From an uncultured Pseudomonadota bacterium (GTDB lineage: Bacteria > Pseudomonadota > Alphaproteobacteria > RF32 > CAG-239), in contig CASFJL010000010.1 in the NCBI GenBank assembly GCA_949295005.1, positions 1 to 52,730 on the forward strand: 52,730 nucleotides of DNA. Reading direction: 5' to 3'. A model generated the notes under the pieces. The model saw only the letters and a program-made list of their open reading frames with translations. It had not been told where the DNA came from and did no database searches. This document shows, piece by piece, positions 17,492 through 26,800 of this stretch; position 1 is the first letter of the stretch, and every line of letters starts with the position of its first letter. A program made the translations under genes and the position numbers.

Positions 17492-18742
17492 CTAAGCAGA
17501 TTTTAACAAACCATGTTTCTTTTTGCCTTGAGAGAGTTTAACTTCTCCGTTGACATAATCATTAGCTTTGATGACATAATTTTCATCGGTAATTGTGGCG
17601 TCATTGAGTTTCAATCCACCTTGTTTAATCAGGCGGCGAGCTTCACCTTTACTTGCCACAAAGCCAATTTGCAAAAATGCATCAAGAACCGAAATATCAC
17701 CGTTAACGGAAATGCTGGGCAACTCACCGCCGGCAGAACCTTGTTCAAAGAGCTTAACAGCAGTTTCTTGAGCCGCATTGGCTTCATCAATTCCACGGCA
17801 AATTTTGGTTGCTTCATAAGCCAAAATCTTTTTAGCTTCGTTGATTTCTTTATCTTTAAGAGCTTCAAGGCGTCTGATTTCATCCATCGGCAAATCAGTA
17901 TAGATTCTCAAGCATTTACCCACTTCGGCATCACCGATATTACGAAAATATTGGTAGTAATCGTAAGAGGGAAGTTTTTCTTCATTAATCCAAACCGCAT
18001 TACCTTCGGATTTACCCATTTTTTTACCGTTTGAGTCAGTGATAATTGGGCTGGTAAAACCAAAAAGTTCCACATCATATTTACGGCGACCGAGTTCGGT
18101 ACCGGAGGTGATGTTACCCCATTGGTCAGAGCCGGCAATTTGTGCACGGCAACCATATTTTTGGTAGAGTTCACAGAAGTCATAACCTTGGAGGAGCATA
18201 TAGTTAAACTCCAAGAAAGACATGGGCTGCTCTCTGTCCAAACGAGATTTAACACTATCCATGGTGAGCATACGGTTTACAGAGTAATAAGTACCAATAT
18301 CACGCAAAAAAGCAAGGTAGTTGATATCTTTGAACCAATCCCAGTTATCAACCATCACAGCGTCATTTTTACCATTGCCGAATTTCAAAAACTTGGAGAA
18401 AGATTTTTTCAAGCCTTCAATATTATGAGCCAAAGTTTCTTCTGAAAGAAAGGGGCGTAATTTATCTTTGCCGGAAGGGTCTCCGATTCGAGCAGTGGCA
18501 CCGCCGACCAAAGTCAAAGGTTTGTGTCCGCATTTTTGGAACCAACGCATCATCATGAGTGGCACAATATGACCAACGTGCAAACTATCGCCCGTTGGGT
18601 CAGATCCCAGATAACCCACGGCCGGTGTTCCGCTTTTTTCGCATTCATAAAGATATTCATCAAAGCCTGTTTCATTAGTGCATTGATTGTAAAAACCGCG
18701 TTCAACCATCAGGTTAACAAATTGAGATTTAAATTGTGTCAT
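17492..18742 (-). CDS. tyrS: Tyrosyl-tRNA synthetase
   Basis: Class Ic synthetase that charges tRNA-Tyr. 416 aa, the usual bacterial TyrRS length. The first nucleotide-binding signature reads HVGH (within GDSLHVGHIVPLM, about residue 56). The tyrosine-specificity region QGYDFCELYQKYGC and QIAGSDQWGNI are present, and the second signature is KMGKS. A C-terminal S4-like RNA-binding domain (about 350-410, with EARRLIKQGGLKLND) completes it. The Shine-Dalgarno AAGGAAAGG is 5 bases before the ATG. Divergent from anmK. Confidence 0.97.
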   Translation of the reverse strand: MTQFKSQFVNLMVERGFYNQCTNETGFDEYLYECEKSGTPAVGYLGSDPTGDSLHVGHIVPLMMMRWFQKCGHKPLTLVGGATARIGDPSGKDKLRPFLSEETLAHNIEGLKKSFSKFLKFGNGKNDAVMVDNWDWFKDINYLAFLRDIGTYYSVNRMLTMDSVKSRLDREQPMSFLEFNYMLLQGYDFCELYQKYGCRAQIAGSDQWGNITSGTELGRRKYDVELFGFTSPIITDSNGKKMGKSEGNAVWINEEKLPSYDYYQYFRNIGDAEVGKCLRIYTDLPMDEIRRLEALKDKEINEAKKILAYEATKICRGIDEANAAQETAVKLFEQGSAGGELPSISVNGDISVLDAFLQIGFVASKGEARRLIKQGGLKLNDATITDENYVIKANDYVNGEVKLSQGKKKHGLLKSA

Positions 18743-18819
18743 TTTTCCTTTCCTTATATAATAAAATTTTAACGCATCATATCATATAATTTTTAGAGTG
18801 CAACAGATTCGATTAAATT

Positions 18820-19941
18820 ATGGATACAATAAAGAAAATAAAAGCCTTGGGTTTAATGAGTAGTCCGTCTCTAGACGGGGTGGCTGCCTCTGTGATTATA
18901 ACGGATGGGGTCGATGTCTATGATGTAGAAAGATCCATAGTTGAGCCATATGACGATTCGTTAAGAGAGCACTTAATTTCTTTAATTGGCAAAAAGCCTG
19001 AAAATTTTGACTTAAAAGCCAAGCTCCAAAACTTAGAAGAAGAGATAACCAAGGCTCATGCAAAAGTTGCCAATGAGATGATAGATTATGTGGATGGAAA
19101 AGTTGATGTAATTGGTTTTCACGGACACACGATTTTTCATGATCCAGAACACAAGTTCACATATCAAATTGGTGATGCGCAAATATTATCAGATTTAACC
19201 AAGACAAAAGTTGTAACACGTTTTTCTCAGGCGGATTTGCTGGCCGGCGGGCAGGGTGCGCCACTGGTTCCGGTATATTATGCCTCACTGGTTAATCAGT
19301 TTGAAAAACCTATTGCCATTGTTCATATCGGAGCGGTTTCAAGCTTGACATATGTCGGAGACAACGGAGAGTTGATTGCTTTTGATGCCGGCCCCGGAAA
19401 TGCGCAAATTAATGACTGGGTATTTTTCCATGCCGGTTTACATATGGATTATGATGGAAAACTGGCCATAAGCGGCAAGGTCAATGATAAGGTTTTAGTC
19501 AACCTTATGCGTCATAAATATTTTGCCAAATATCCGCCCAAAGCTCTGGATAGAAATTTATTTAAAGAAAAATTAGAGCATTTGGAGGGCTTAAGTTTAG
19601 AAGACGGGGCGGCTACCGTAACATCTTTTGTTGCAGAAGCGATTGGTTATTCAATGGCTTTATATTTACCTCAAATGCCAAAAAGATTAATTGTTTGCGG
19701 CGGCGGTGCCAAAAACCCCACGTTAATGCGCTTTTTAAGAACAAAACTTCCGAATATAAATATTGAGACAGCAGGGCAATTAGGCTGGCGTGCTGATACA
19801 ATGGAGGCTCAAGCCATGGGTTTTTTGGCCGCCAGAAGATTATATAACCTACCCATAAGTTTTCCAAAGACAACAGGTGTTAAAGAAGCTTTGATTGGTG
19901 GAGAAATTTATGTTCCTCAACAAAAAATAGATTTTTTTTGA
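18820..19941 (+). CDS. anmK: Anhydro-N-acetylmuramic acid kinase
   Basis: AnmK phosphorylates and hydrolyses 1,6-anhydro-MurNAc in peptidoglycan recycling; cytoplasmic. The 373-aa protein has the sugar-kinase/Hsp70-like fold signatures: VIGFHGHTIFHDP near residue 107, DAGPGNAQINDW near 190, and the phosphate-2 motif IVCGGGAKNPTLM near 290. The first phosphate motif, usually SGTSLDG or SGTSMDG, reads SSPSLDG (residues 14-20), an unusual Gly-to-Ser and Thr-to-Pro change; the general-acid/base region is otherwise intact. No Shine-Dalgarno is evident before the ATG at 18820. It ends with TGA, confirming TGA as a stop. MurQ/NagZ partners are not in the window. Confidence 0.93.
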   Translation: MDTIKKIKALGLMSSPSLDGVAASVIITDGVDVYDVERSIVEPYDDSLREHLISLIGKKPENFDLKAKLQNLEEEITKAHAKVANEMIDYVDGKVDVIGFHGHTIFHDPEHKFTYQIGDAQILSDLTKTKVVTRFSQADLLAGGQGAPLVPVYYASLVNQFEKPIAIVHIGAVSSLTYVGDNGELIAFDAGPGNAQINDWVFFHAGLHMDYDGKLAISGKVNDKVLVNLMRHKYFAKYPPKALDRNLFKEKLEHLEGLSLEDGAATVTSFVAEAIGYSMALYLPQMPKRLIVCGGGAKNPTLMRFLRTKLPNINIETAGQLGWRADTMEAQAMGFLAARRLYNLPISFPKTTGVKEALIGGEIYVPQQKIDFF

Positions 19942-19953
19942 AAAAAAGTTATT

Positions 19954-20278
19954 GACAAAAAAAAGTTTTGTGATAAGAGTCTGCCCCAGTAAAAGATTTT
20001 TATGGCTATTATATAACAATATAAAGAGGAAAGAAAGGTTTGGTACATCAGAATCTCTTTTCCATAGCTTATATAGATGATCAGCCTCTTTCCTCTAACA
20101 CATATCTGAGATTTAGTTTCTGAAAATATGTACCGCTTGTGAAAGTATGTACATATAATATTAAATCACAGAAAAAGAGTTGCTTGAGAAAGTAACTCTT
20201 TTGTCGTTGGTGTTATTAAGTTGCTATTAATTTGTTTTTTGATTTGTTTAGTCAAATTAATAGTTTCACAAGATGCGT
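19954..20278 (+). other. Structured non-coding interval between anmK and ileS
   Basis: No protein gene is visible here. A promoter-like TTGACA (19954) precedes a series of inverted repeats. AGAGGAAAGA at 20025-20034 pairs with TCTTTCCTCT at 20087-20096, with inner CATC / GATG. AAAAGAGTT / AACTCTTTT occurs at about 20173-20201, and CTATTAATTTG / CAAATTAATAG at 20224-20263 is perfect over 11 bases. The series ends in a strong terminator at 20279-20315. This layout fits one or two small RNAs. I could not match it to 6S RNA, tmRNA, RNase P or a T-box. Confidence 0.4.
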
Positions 20279-20315
20279 GAAGAGGAACGCTCGTGAGAGT
20301 CTTCCTCTTTTTTTA
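20279..20315 (+). terminator. Terminator ending the anmK-ileS intergenic transcript
   Basis: Stem AAGAGGAA / TTCCTCTT with a 13-14-base loop and a long T-run. It lies 211 bases before ileS and 338 after anmK, which implies a separate transcript in the interval. Confidence 0.8.
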
Positions 20316-20327
20316 TGATATAAATGC

Positions 20328-20356
20328 TTGACTCGCAAGGATTCCTGTTCTAAATT
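20328..20356 (+). promoter_or_regulatory. Putative sigma-70-type promoter of ileS
   Basis: TTGACT and TAAATT are separated by exactly 17 bases, just past the terminator, giving a 5' leader of roughly 165 bases. The leader includes a small palindrome TATCCC-TTA-GGGGATA near 20433. No riboswitch or T-box signature is visible in it. Confidence 0.5.
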
Positions 20357-20525
20357 AACCCGCAGAAAAAATAAATTTTTGAAAGATTCTTTATAAATGT
20401 GCACATTTAATATACATATCATATCTATCATTATCCCTTAGGGGATATACTTTCTTGCACATAATTCAAAAAAACACTCAATCAAAACAAAATCCGTTAA
20501 TTTAAATATTATAAGGTATAGGCAA

Positions 20526-23500
20526 ATGACAAAATTCTATGCTGATGTTAAGGCAAAGCCTGACTTTGTAGAAGTCGAAAAAGAAATTTTAAAATTCTGG
20601 GAAGAAGACAACACATTTGAAAAATCCGTACACAATCGTGACGGTGCGGCTGAATTCGTATTTTATGACGGCCCTCCGTTTGCTAACGGTACACCGCACT
20701 ATGGTCACATCATGGTTTCTTATGTTAAAGATGTGGTTGCCCGTTATCAAACTATGAACGGCAAAAAAGTTGAACGCCGCTTGGGTTGGGACTGCCACGG
20801 TCTTCCGGCTGAAATGTCTGCTGAAAAACAATTAGGTGTTTCGGGTAGAAAACAAATCGAACAATTCGGCGTTGAAAAGTTCAATGACTTTTGCCGTTCC
20901 GATGTTTTGAAATACTCCGGTATCTGGGTAGAAATGTTCAAACGCATCGGTCGTTGGGTAGACTTCAACCATGATTACAAAACCATGGACTTGCCGTTTA
21001 TGGAAAGCGTGATTAATAACTTCAAACAACTTTATGAAAAAGGTTTGGTATATGAAGATTATCGTGTTTTGCCATATTCTTGGGCAGCAGAAACCCCATT
21101 GTCTAACTTTGAAGTAAACCAAGGTTATCAAGATAAAACCGATAACGCCATCACCGTTATGTTCAAGTTGGAAAATGGTATGAACATTTTGGTTTGGACA
21201 ACCACCCCTTGGACATTGCCTTCAAACTTGATGTTGGCCGTTGGCTTGGATATTGACTATGCCGTTATGGAAGAAGACGGCCAAAAATACATCTTGGCAG
21301 AAGCTTTGCTCGGCAGATATAAAAAACAATTAGAACACGCTACCAAAGTCGGTTCCATGAAAGGTAAAGACTTGGTCGGTATGAGCTATGAGCCGATGTT
21401 CCCCTATTTCAAACATTTGAAAGACAAGGGAGCCTTCAAAGTTTTGAGCGGTGAGTTCGTATCCACTGAAGACGGTACCGGTATCGTTCACATTGCCCCT
21501 GGTTTCGGTCAAGATGACTTTGAGGCTTGCCGTGCATATGATGAAAACTTCCCGGTTGTTTGTCCGGTTGATGAGGCTGGTAAGTTCACCTCAGAAGTTC
21601 CGGATTATGAAGGTAAGCAAGTTTTTGAAACCAATGAGCCGATTATGCAGTTGTTAAAAGAACGCGGCATCTTGGTTAAAAAAGAACAATATACCCACTC
21701 TTATCCGTTCTGCTGGAGAACAGATACACCGTTGATTTACAAAGCTATGTCTTCTTGGTTTGTTCGCGTAACTGATTTCAGAGATGAAATGGTTAAAAAC
21801 AATCAACAAATCAACTGGGTTCCGGAACACATTAAAGACGGTCGTTTCGGCAAATGGTTGGAAGGTGCCAGAGATTGGTCCATTTCTCGTAACCGTTTCT
21901 GGGGAACACCGATTCCGGTATGGAAATCTGACAACCCGCAATTCCCGAGAGTAGATGTTTTTGGTTCCGTTGCCGAAATTAAAGAAAAAACCGGTATTGA
22001 AGTTAAAAACTTGCATAAACCATACATTGATGATGTGGTTTATCCCAACCCGGATGATCCGTCTGGCAAAACCATGATGCACCGCGTGTCAGATGTGTTT
22101 GACTGCTGGTTTGAATCTGGTTCAATGCCTTATGCTCAAGTACACTACCCGTTTGAAAACAAAGAATGGTTTGAAAGCCATTTTCCGGCAGATTTCATTG
22201 TTGAAGCTATGGATCAAACCCGTGGTTGGTTCTATACCTTGACTGTATTGTCCACCGCTTTGCACAATCGTCCGGCATTCAAAAACTGCATCTGCACCGG
22301 TTTGTTGATGGCTGAAGGCGGACAAAAGCTTTCTAAGCGTTTGAAAAACTATCCTGACCCGAATGAAGTTTTGGATACAATCGGTTCTGATGTTTTGCGC
22401 TGGTTCTTGGTATCTTCTCCGGTATTAAAAGGTGGTAACTTAGCCGTCGATAAAGAAGGAAAAGAAATTGCCAAAGCCGCACGTGCTGCTTTGATTCCGT
22501 TGTGGAATGCTTTCTACTTCTTCACCTTATATGCCAATGCTGAAGGCTATAAGGCTAAAGAAGTTTATTCTTCAAACGAGGCTATTGATAATTACATCTT
22601 GTCAAAATTGAAGAGATTAAGCCAAATTGTTAAACAAGGACTTGATACTTATGATGTGGCAATGGCAACGAATGAAGTAACTTCCTTTATGGAAATTTTG
22701 AACAACTGGTACATTCGCCGCACCCGTGATCGTTTCTGGGAAGGTGATACACAAGCTTTTGATGTTTTGTACACGGTTTTGGTTAACCTGACCAAGATTG
22801 TGGCACCGTTGATGCCGTTTGTATCTGAATATGTCTTCAAAACTTTGACAGGTGAAGAGTCCGTTCATTTGACCGATTATCCGACATTATCAGAAATCAA
22901 ATTAGATGATGAATTGGTTAAAGAAATGGACTTCTTGCAAGACTTGTGCTCTGCCGCCAAATTCATTCGTGAAGAAAAGAACTTGCGCAACCGCTTGCCG
23001 TTGCAAAGTTTGACGGTGGTTGGTAAAGATTTAGACTTTATCGGCGCGCAATATCAAGACATCATTAAAGATGAATTGAATGTCAAAGAAGTTAAGTTAG
23101 ACAACAACTTGGCTAACTATGCCGACAAGAGCGTATATCTGTATACGCCGCTTTTGGGTAAAGCTTTGGGCAAAGATATGGGACCTGTAATGGGTGCTTA
23201 CAAACAAGGAAAATGGGAATTAAATGCTGACGGCACATTAAATATTGCAGGCCAAACCTTGACCAACGACTTGTTTGAAGTTCGTTTGAATATGAAAGAA
23301 GGTGTGGCAGGTCAAGCCTTTGCCGATAACAAAGCCGTTGTTACCTTGGATACCAATGTAACCGATGCTTTACGCCGCGAAGGTATGGCACGCGACTTTG
23401 TTCGTTTAGTTCAAACCTTGCGTAAAGATAAAGACTTCAACATCTCTGACCGCATTGAGTTGAGCTATCAAACCGAAGATGCCGAATTGGCTCAAGCTTT

Positions 23501-23624
23501 GGACGAAAACAAAGCTTATGTTGCGGAACAAGTTTTGGCAGTTAAGTTTGAAAAGGCTCAAAATCAAGGTACAACTGCTGAGATTGAAGGCAAAAACATC
23601 TGCTTTGATGCCAAAGTAGCTTAA
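20526..23624 (+). CDS. ileS: Isoleucyl-tRNA synthetase, eukaryote-type (IleS2-like)
   Basis: Class Ia synthetase charging tRNA-Ile. At 1032 aa it is longer than the typical bacterial enzyme of about 930-940. The first signature is HYGH at residues 58-61 (FANGTPHYGHI). The KMSKS loop reads KLSKR at 601-605. GWDCHGLP, the editing domain and a long C-terminal extension lacking the bacterial zinc-finger cysteines match the eukaryote-like clade also found in Rickettsia and some other bacteria. Members of that clade are known to be naturally insensitive to mupirocin, so insensitivity is an inference here. The gene uses more C-ending codons and TTG leucine than its neighbours, consistent with high expression. 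Confidence 0.95.
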   Translation: MTKFYADVKAKPDFVEVEKEILKFWEEDNTFEKSVHNRDGAAEFVFYDGPPFANGTPHYGHIMVSYVKDVVARYQTMNGKKVERRLGWDCHGLPAEMSAEKQLGVSGRKQIEQFGVEKFNDFCRSDVLKYSGIWVEMFKRIGRWVDFNHDYKTMDLPFMESVINNFKQLYEKGLVYEDYRVLPYSWAAETPLSNFEVNQGYQDKTDNAITVMFKLENGMNILVWTTTPWTLPSNLMLAVGLDIDYAVMEEDGQKYILAEALLGRYKKQLEHATKVGSMKGKDLVGMSYEPMFPYFKHLKDKGAFKVLSGEFVSTEDGTGIVHIAPGFGQDDFEACRAYDENFPVVCPVDEAGKFTSEVPDYEGKQVFETNEPIMQLLKERGILVKKEQYTHSYPFCWRTDTPLIYKAMSSWFVRVTDFRDEMVKNNQQINWVPEHIKDGRFGKWLEGARDWSISRNRFWGTPIPVWKSDNPQFPRVDVFGSVAEIKEKTGIEVKNLHKPYIDDVVYPNPDDPSGKTMMHRVSDVFDCWFESGSMPYAQVHYPFENKEWFESHFPADFIVEAMDQTRGWFYTLTVLSTALHNRPAFKNCICTGLLMAEGGQKLSKRLKNYPDPNEVLDTIGSDVLRWFLVSSPVLKGGNLAVDKEGKEIAKAARAALIPLWNAFYFFTLYANAEGYKAKEVYSSNEAIDNYILSKLKRLSQIVKQGLDTYDVAMATNEVTSFMEILNNWYIRRTRDRFWEGDTQAFDVLYTVLVNLTKIVAPLMPFVSEYVFKTLTGEESVHLTDYPTLSEIKLDDELVKEMDFLQDLCSAAKFIREEKNLRNRLPLQSLTVVGKDLDFIGAQYQDIIKDELNVKEVKLDNNLANYADKSVYLYTPLLGKALGKDMGPVMGAYKQGKWELNADGTLNIAGQTLTNDLFEVRLNMKEGVAGQAFADNKAVVTLDTNVTDALRREGMARDFVRLVQTLRKDKDFNISDRIELSYQTEDAELAQALDENKAYVAEQVLAVKFEKAQNQGTTAEIEGKNICFDAKVA

Positions 23625-23642
23625 AAGATAAAAAAAAGAACA

Positions 23643-23674
23643 GAAAACGCTGCAGAAATGTGGCGTTTTTTTTG
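23643..23674 (+). terminator. Terminator of ileS
   Basis: Stem AAAACGC(TGC) / (GTG)GCGTTTT, imperfect in the middle, followed by eight T; about 20 bases past the ileS stop. Confidence 0.75.
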
Positions 23675-23761
23675 CTTTCTAAATATTTTTTAACCAATTA
23701 AAGATAGTATCAACAAAAAATAACAATTTTATGACATTTTTATTAAAAATAGACAAAATTG

Positions 23762-23790
23762 TTGCCTAAAAAGAAAAAATAGGCTATGAT
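23762..23790 (+). promoter_or_regulatory. Promoter of the 1291-aa protein gene
   Basis: TTGCCT and TATGAT separated by exactly 17 bases, 32 bases upstream of the start codon, followed by an AGAGGTG Shine-Dalgarno. The block ATGACATTT just upstream recurs before the next gene. Confidence 0.6.
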
Positions 23791-23822
23791 GAATAAAACA
23801 ACAAAAAATTAAGAGGTGTGTT

Positions 23823-26800
23823 ATGACTGATAAATTAACAGTAGCAGAAGCGATAGAGTTGGCAAACCAAGATACGGCAAAGTTAACTAATGAACAATTA
23901 ACGCAAATGAACGAGGCTTTTGCAGAAAGCTTATTAAATCAGCAAACACGTCAGCCCAATGAGCAAATTGCCAGTGATGTTACAATTGCTGAAATTGATG
24001 CTAGATTAAAAGCTTTGGCAGAAAACAAAAATCCTTATGATGAAAAAGATTTAGATAGCATTATCGCCATGGCAGAATCTGTTGGGATGTTTTCTCAAAA
24101 TTCTGAAGTTGCCAAAGAAGTTTTAGACAAAGCCAAAGCTCAAAAAGACGCCTTACAAAGTAAGACACAAGAAAATGAACAGACAAAAACAGAAGAAAAC
24201 ACCGCAGAATCTAACGCATCAGAAGAAAATACGGCTACTCCGGATTTAAAAGATCAAATTGAAATTGAAAATACTTCATCAGAAAATCAGTCAGATAGCG
24301 ATACATTAACCGTAGAAGAAGACCAAGCCTTAAAAAAACTTGAGAACACACCGGAAGATCAAGCCGAATTAGATAAGTTTGATAAAGAAAACGGCATAGA
24401 TACCGTCACTCAAGAACAATTAGAAGCAAATGATAATATTTTAGATATTATACCTCATCCGTTGGCTTTAGGAAAAGATAAAAAATTATTAAATCAAGAG
24501 TTTAATGATGAAATTCAAGCTTTACAAAATTTAACAATTACAGATGATAAAGGCAATCAATTATCAACAGAAGAACAAAATCAGGCTCAAGCAGATTTAA
24601 TTTCCGCCGCTCTTTTAGAAGCAAGAACCCAAACAAGAGTTCAAGGAAATGGAAAACCTGAAGATGTAAAAAAACTTTATTATGATAATTTTAAAGATGC
24701 TTTGCAAAGAAATATTGTTTCAGCCGTATTTGCGTCAGAAATTAATAAAGAAATGACACAGGAGCAATTGCAAGAAAAATTTGCTCAAGCTGTTCAAAAT
24801 CCACAAAAAGCAAAAATTTCTTCTATTATAGCTGTTGCAAGTAATTGTTCTGCAAAAGCAGAGAAACTAGTAGATAGATTAAAAGCCAAATTCAAATCTA
24901 TTCCTGTTGTTCAAAAAATGGAAAAAGAGGTACAATCTTTTGACCAAAGAATGACAGAGCGATATGGTAAGAATTATGAAATTGCAAAACGTTTTTCAAA
25001 AGCAGTATATAGAAGCCTTAAAAATGTGGGAATTTATACCGTAGTTGGTGCAACGGCAGGGCCGGTAGGTTTGGGTGTGTTAGCTGTTAAAAGTGCCTAT
25101 GATTCAACCAAGGCTTTGCAGGCTGAAGCTAAAAAGAACGGTATGAGTTTTTGGCAATATGCTAAAGAAAACAAAGCTAAAGTAGCATTATCCTTTACTA
25201 TGAGTGGTTTATCCATAGCTGCTGCTGCAATGGGTATGGGTGTTGGTGGTCCTGAGTTGGCTAGTAAAATGCAACCATTTATGAAAACAATAACCAGAGG
25301 TTTGGCAGTTGGAGGAAAAGCAGCTCCGGCATTATGGCAAACAGCAAAGGCTGGTTGGAAAAGGTTCGTAAAAAAAGATAAAAAAGGTGCACAAGAGGAA
25401 TGGAAGAAGGCTAAAGAAAGTTGGGTTCAAACAGCAGAGGCTGCCGTTGGTATGGTGACTGGTGCTTACGCAGCGGATCTTGTATCTGAGTATATGCCCA
25501 ATAAACCAGAAGAAAATACTTCCGATAATAGCAACAACGCTTCTAACAATGCCAATAACGCTTCAAATAATGTAATAGATAGAGACAATGACGGTATTCC
25601 GGATACCATAGACAGAGATGGTGGGGCCGGTTGGGCAAATGTTGATGATAGAGACAATGACGGTGTTCCAGATACCATAGACAGAGACGGCGGAGCCGGT
25701 TGGGCAAATGAAGAAAATTATACCGAAGACCAAAAATTTTGGGATCAAAGAGCAGATCAATTTTTGGGTGAACAAACCACACAAGATTTATATGCCCGCA
25801 TAGCTTCAGGTGAGTTAAAATTGCCGGAGGGAATAGAAACACCTCAAGAATATGCATATAAATTGGCGATGGCAATGGAACAAACGCCTGGTTTGGTGGC
25901 GCAAGACTTAGGCGTTCAATTCCAAAACACAGCTCAATTTGAATCTGGTATCAACAATATGACACCTGAACAGTTTGAAAAACTGCATGGCTTGATGAAT
26001 GAGTTTGATGACAGAGGACATTATGTTGGGGATAGAGAAGTAAATCTTCAAAATACGCAGCATGACAATCAAGAAAATAGGGGTCAACCAGATAATCAGG
26101 AAAATAGAGAAAATAGCAATCCGAGAGCATCAAATGAGCCGGAACAAACAGCCCCGTTTGATTTGAAAAAAATGGAAGGGGTAGGACTTTCACAAGCACA
26201 AACAGATATTCCGCAAGAAATTAATCACGTTGACATGCCGGTTCATCCAAGTACTGAAGGTTTGGATATGCCAACGCATCAAGAAATACGTGATATTGTA
26301 ACCGAGCTCAAACAACAATATGAGCAAACCGGTAAGGTGGATTTGGTTAATATGATGAGAGAGCAATATGCCAATGGAGATATTTCAGAAGCCAAATTAA
26401 AAGCAATTACCACAATTTTTAATGATGTCTATGATGCAAAAGGCAATGATGTATTAGAAACCTTAGATCATATTGACAAAGAGGCATCTCAAGCGGCAGA
26501 AGAAGAGAGAGCCGCTGTGTTAGAGGCTGCACAACATCCGATTATCAATGACAAAGCCAATGAAGAAACTATTGTTTCAGAAAGTTCATTGAGTATGGAT
26601 AGTAAAGTTGGTGCAATAGATTATACCATAGACAGCAACGGCAATTATACGATTGACGGTGGAAATATGTCTGCAACAGGGGATTATGAGGCACACCAAG
26701 CATTAACCGAAAATATATTGAAAAATAATCCAAATCTGACACTTGAAGATGCACAAGTACAAGCAAATAAGGTGATTTTGGAAAATCAAATTTGCTCAGA

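Noticed and set aside
19985..20280. 6S RNA, tmRNA or RNase P RNA between anmK and ileS
   Set aside because: No family-specific conserved bases were found (for example the RNase P GAGGAAAGTCC block or tmRNA ends); only hairpins and a terminator can be supported.
20357..20525. T-box leader upstream of ileS
   Set aside because: No T-box consensus and no terminator/antiterminator pair between the presumed promoter and the start codon.
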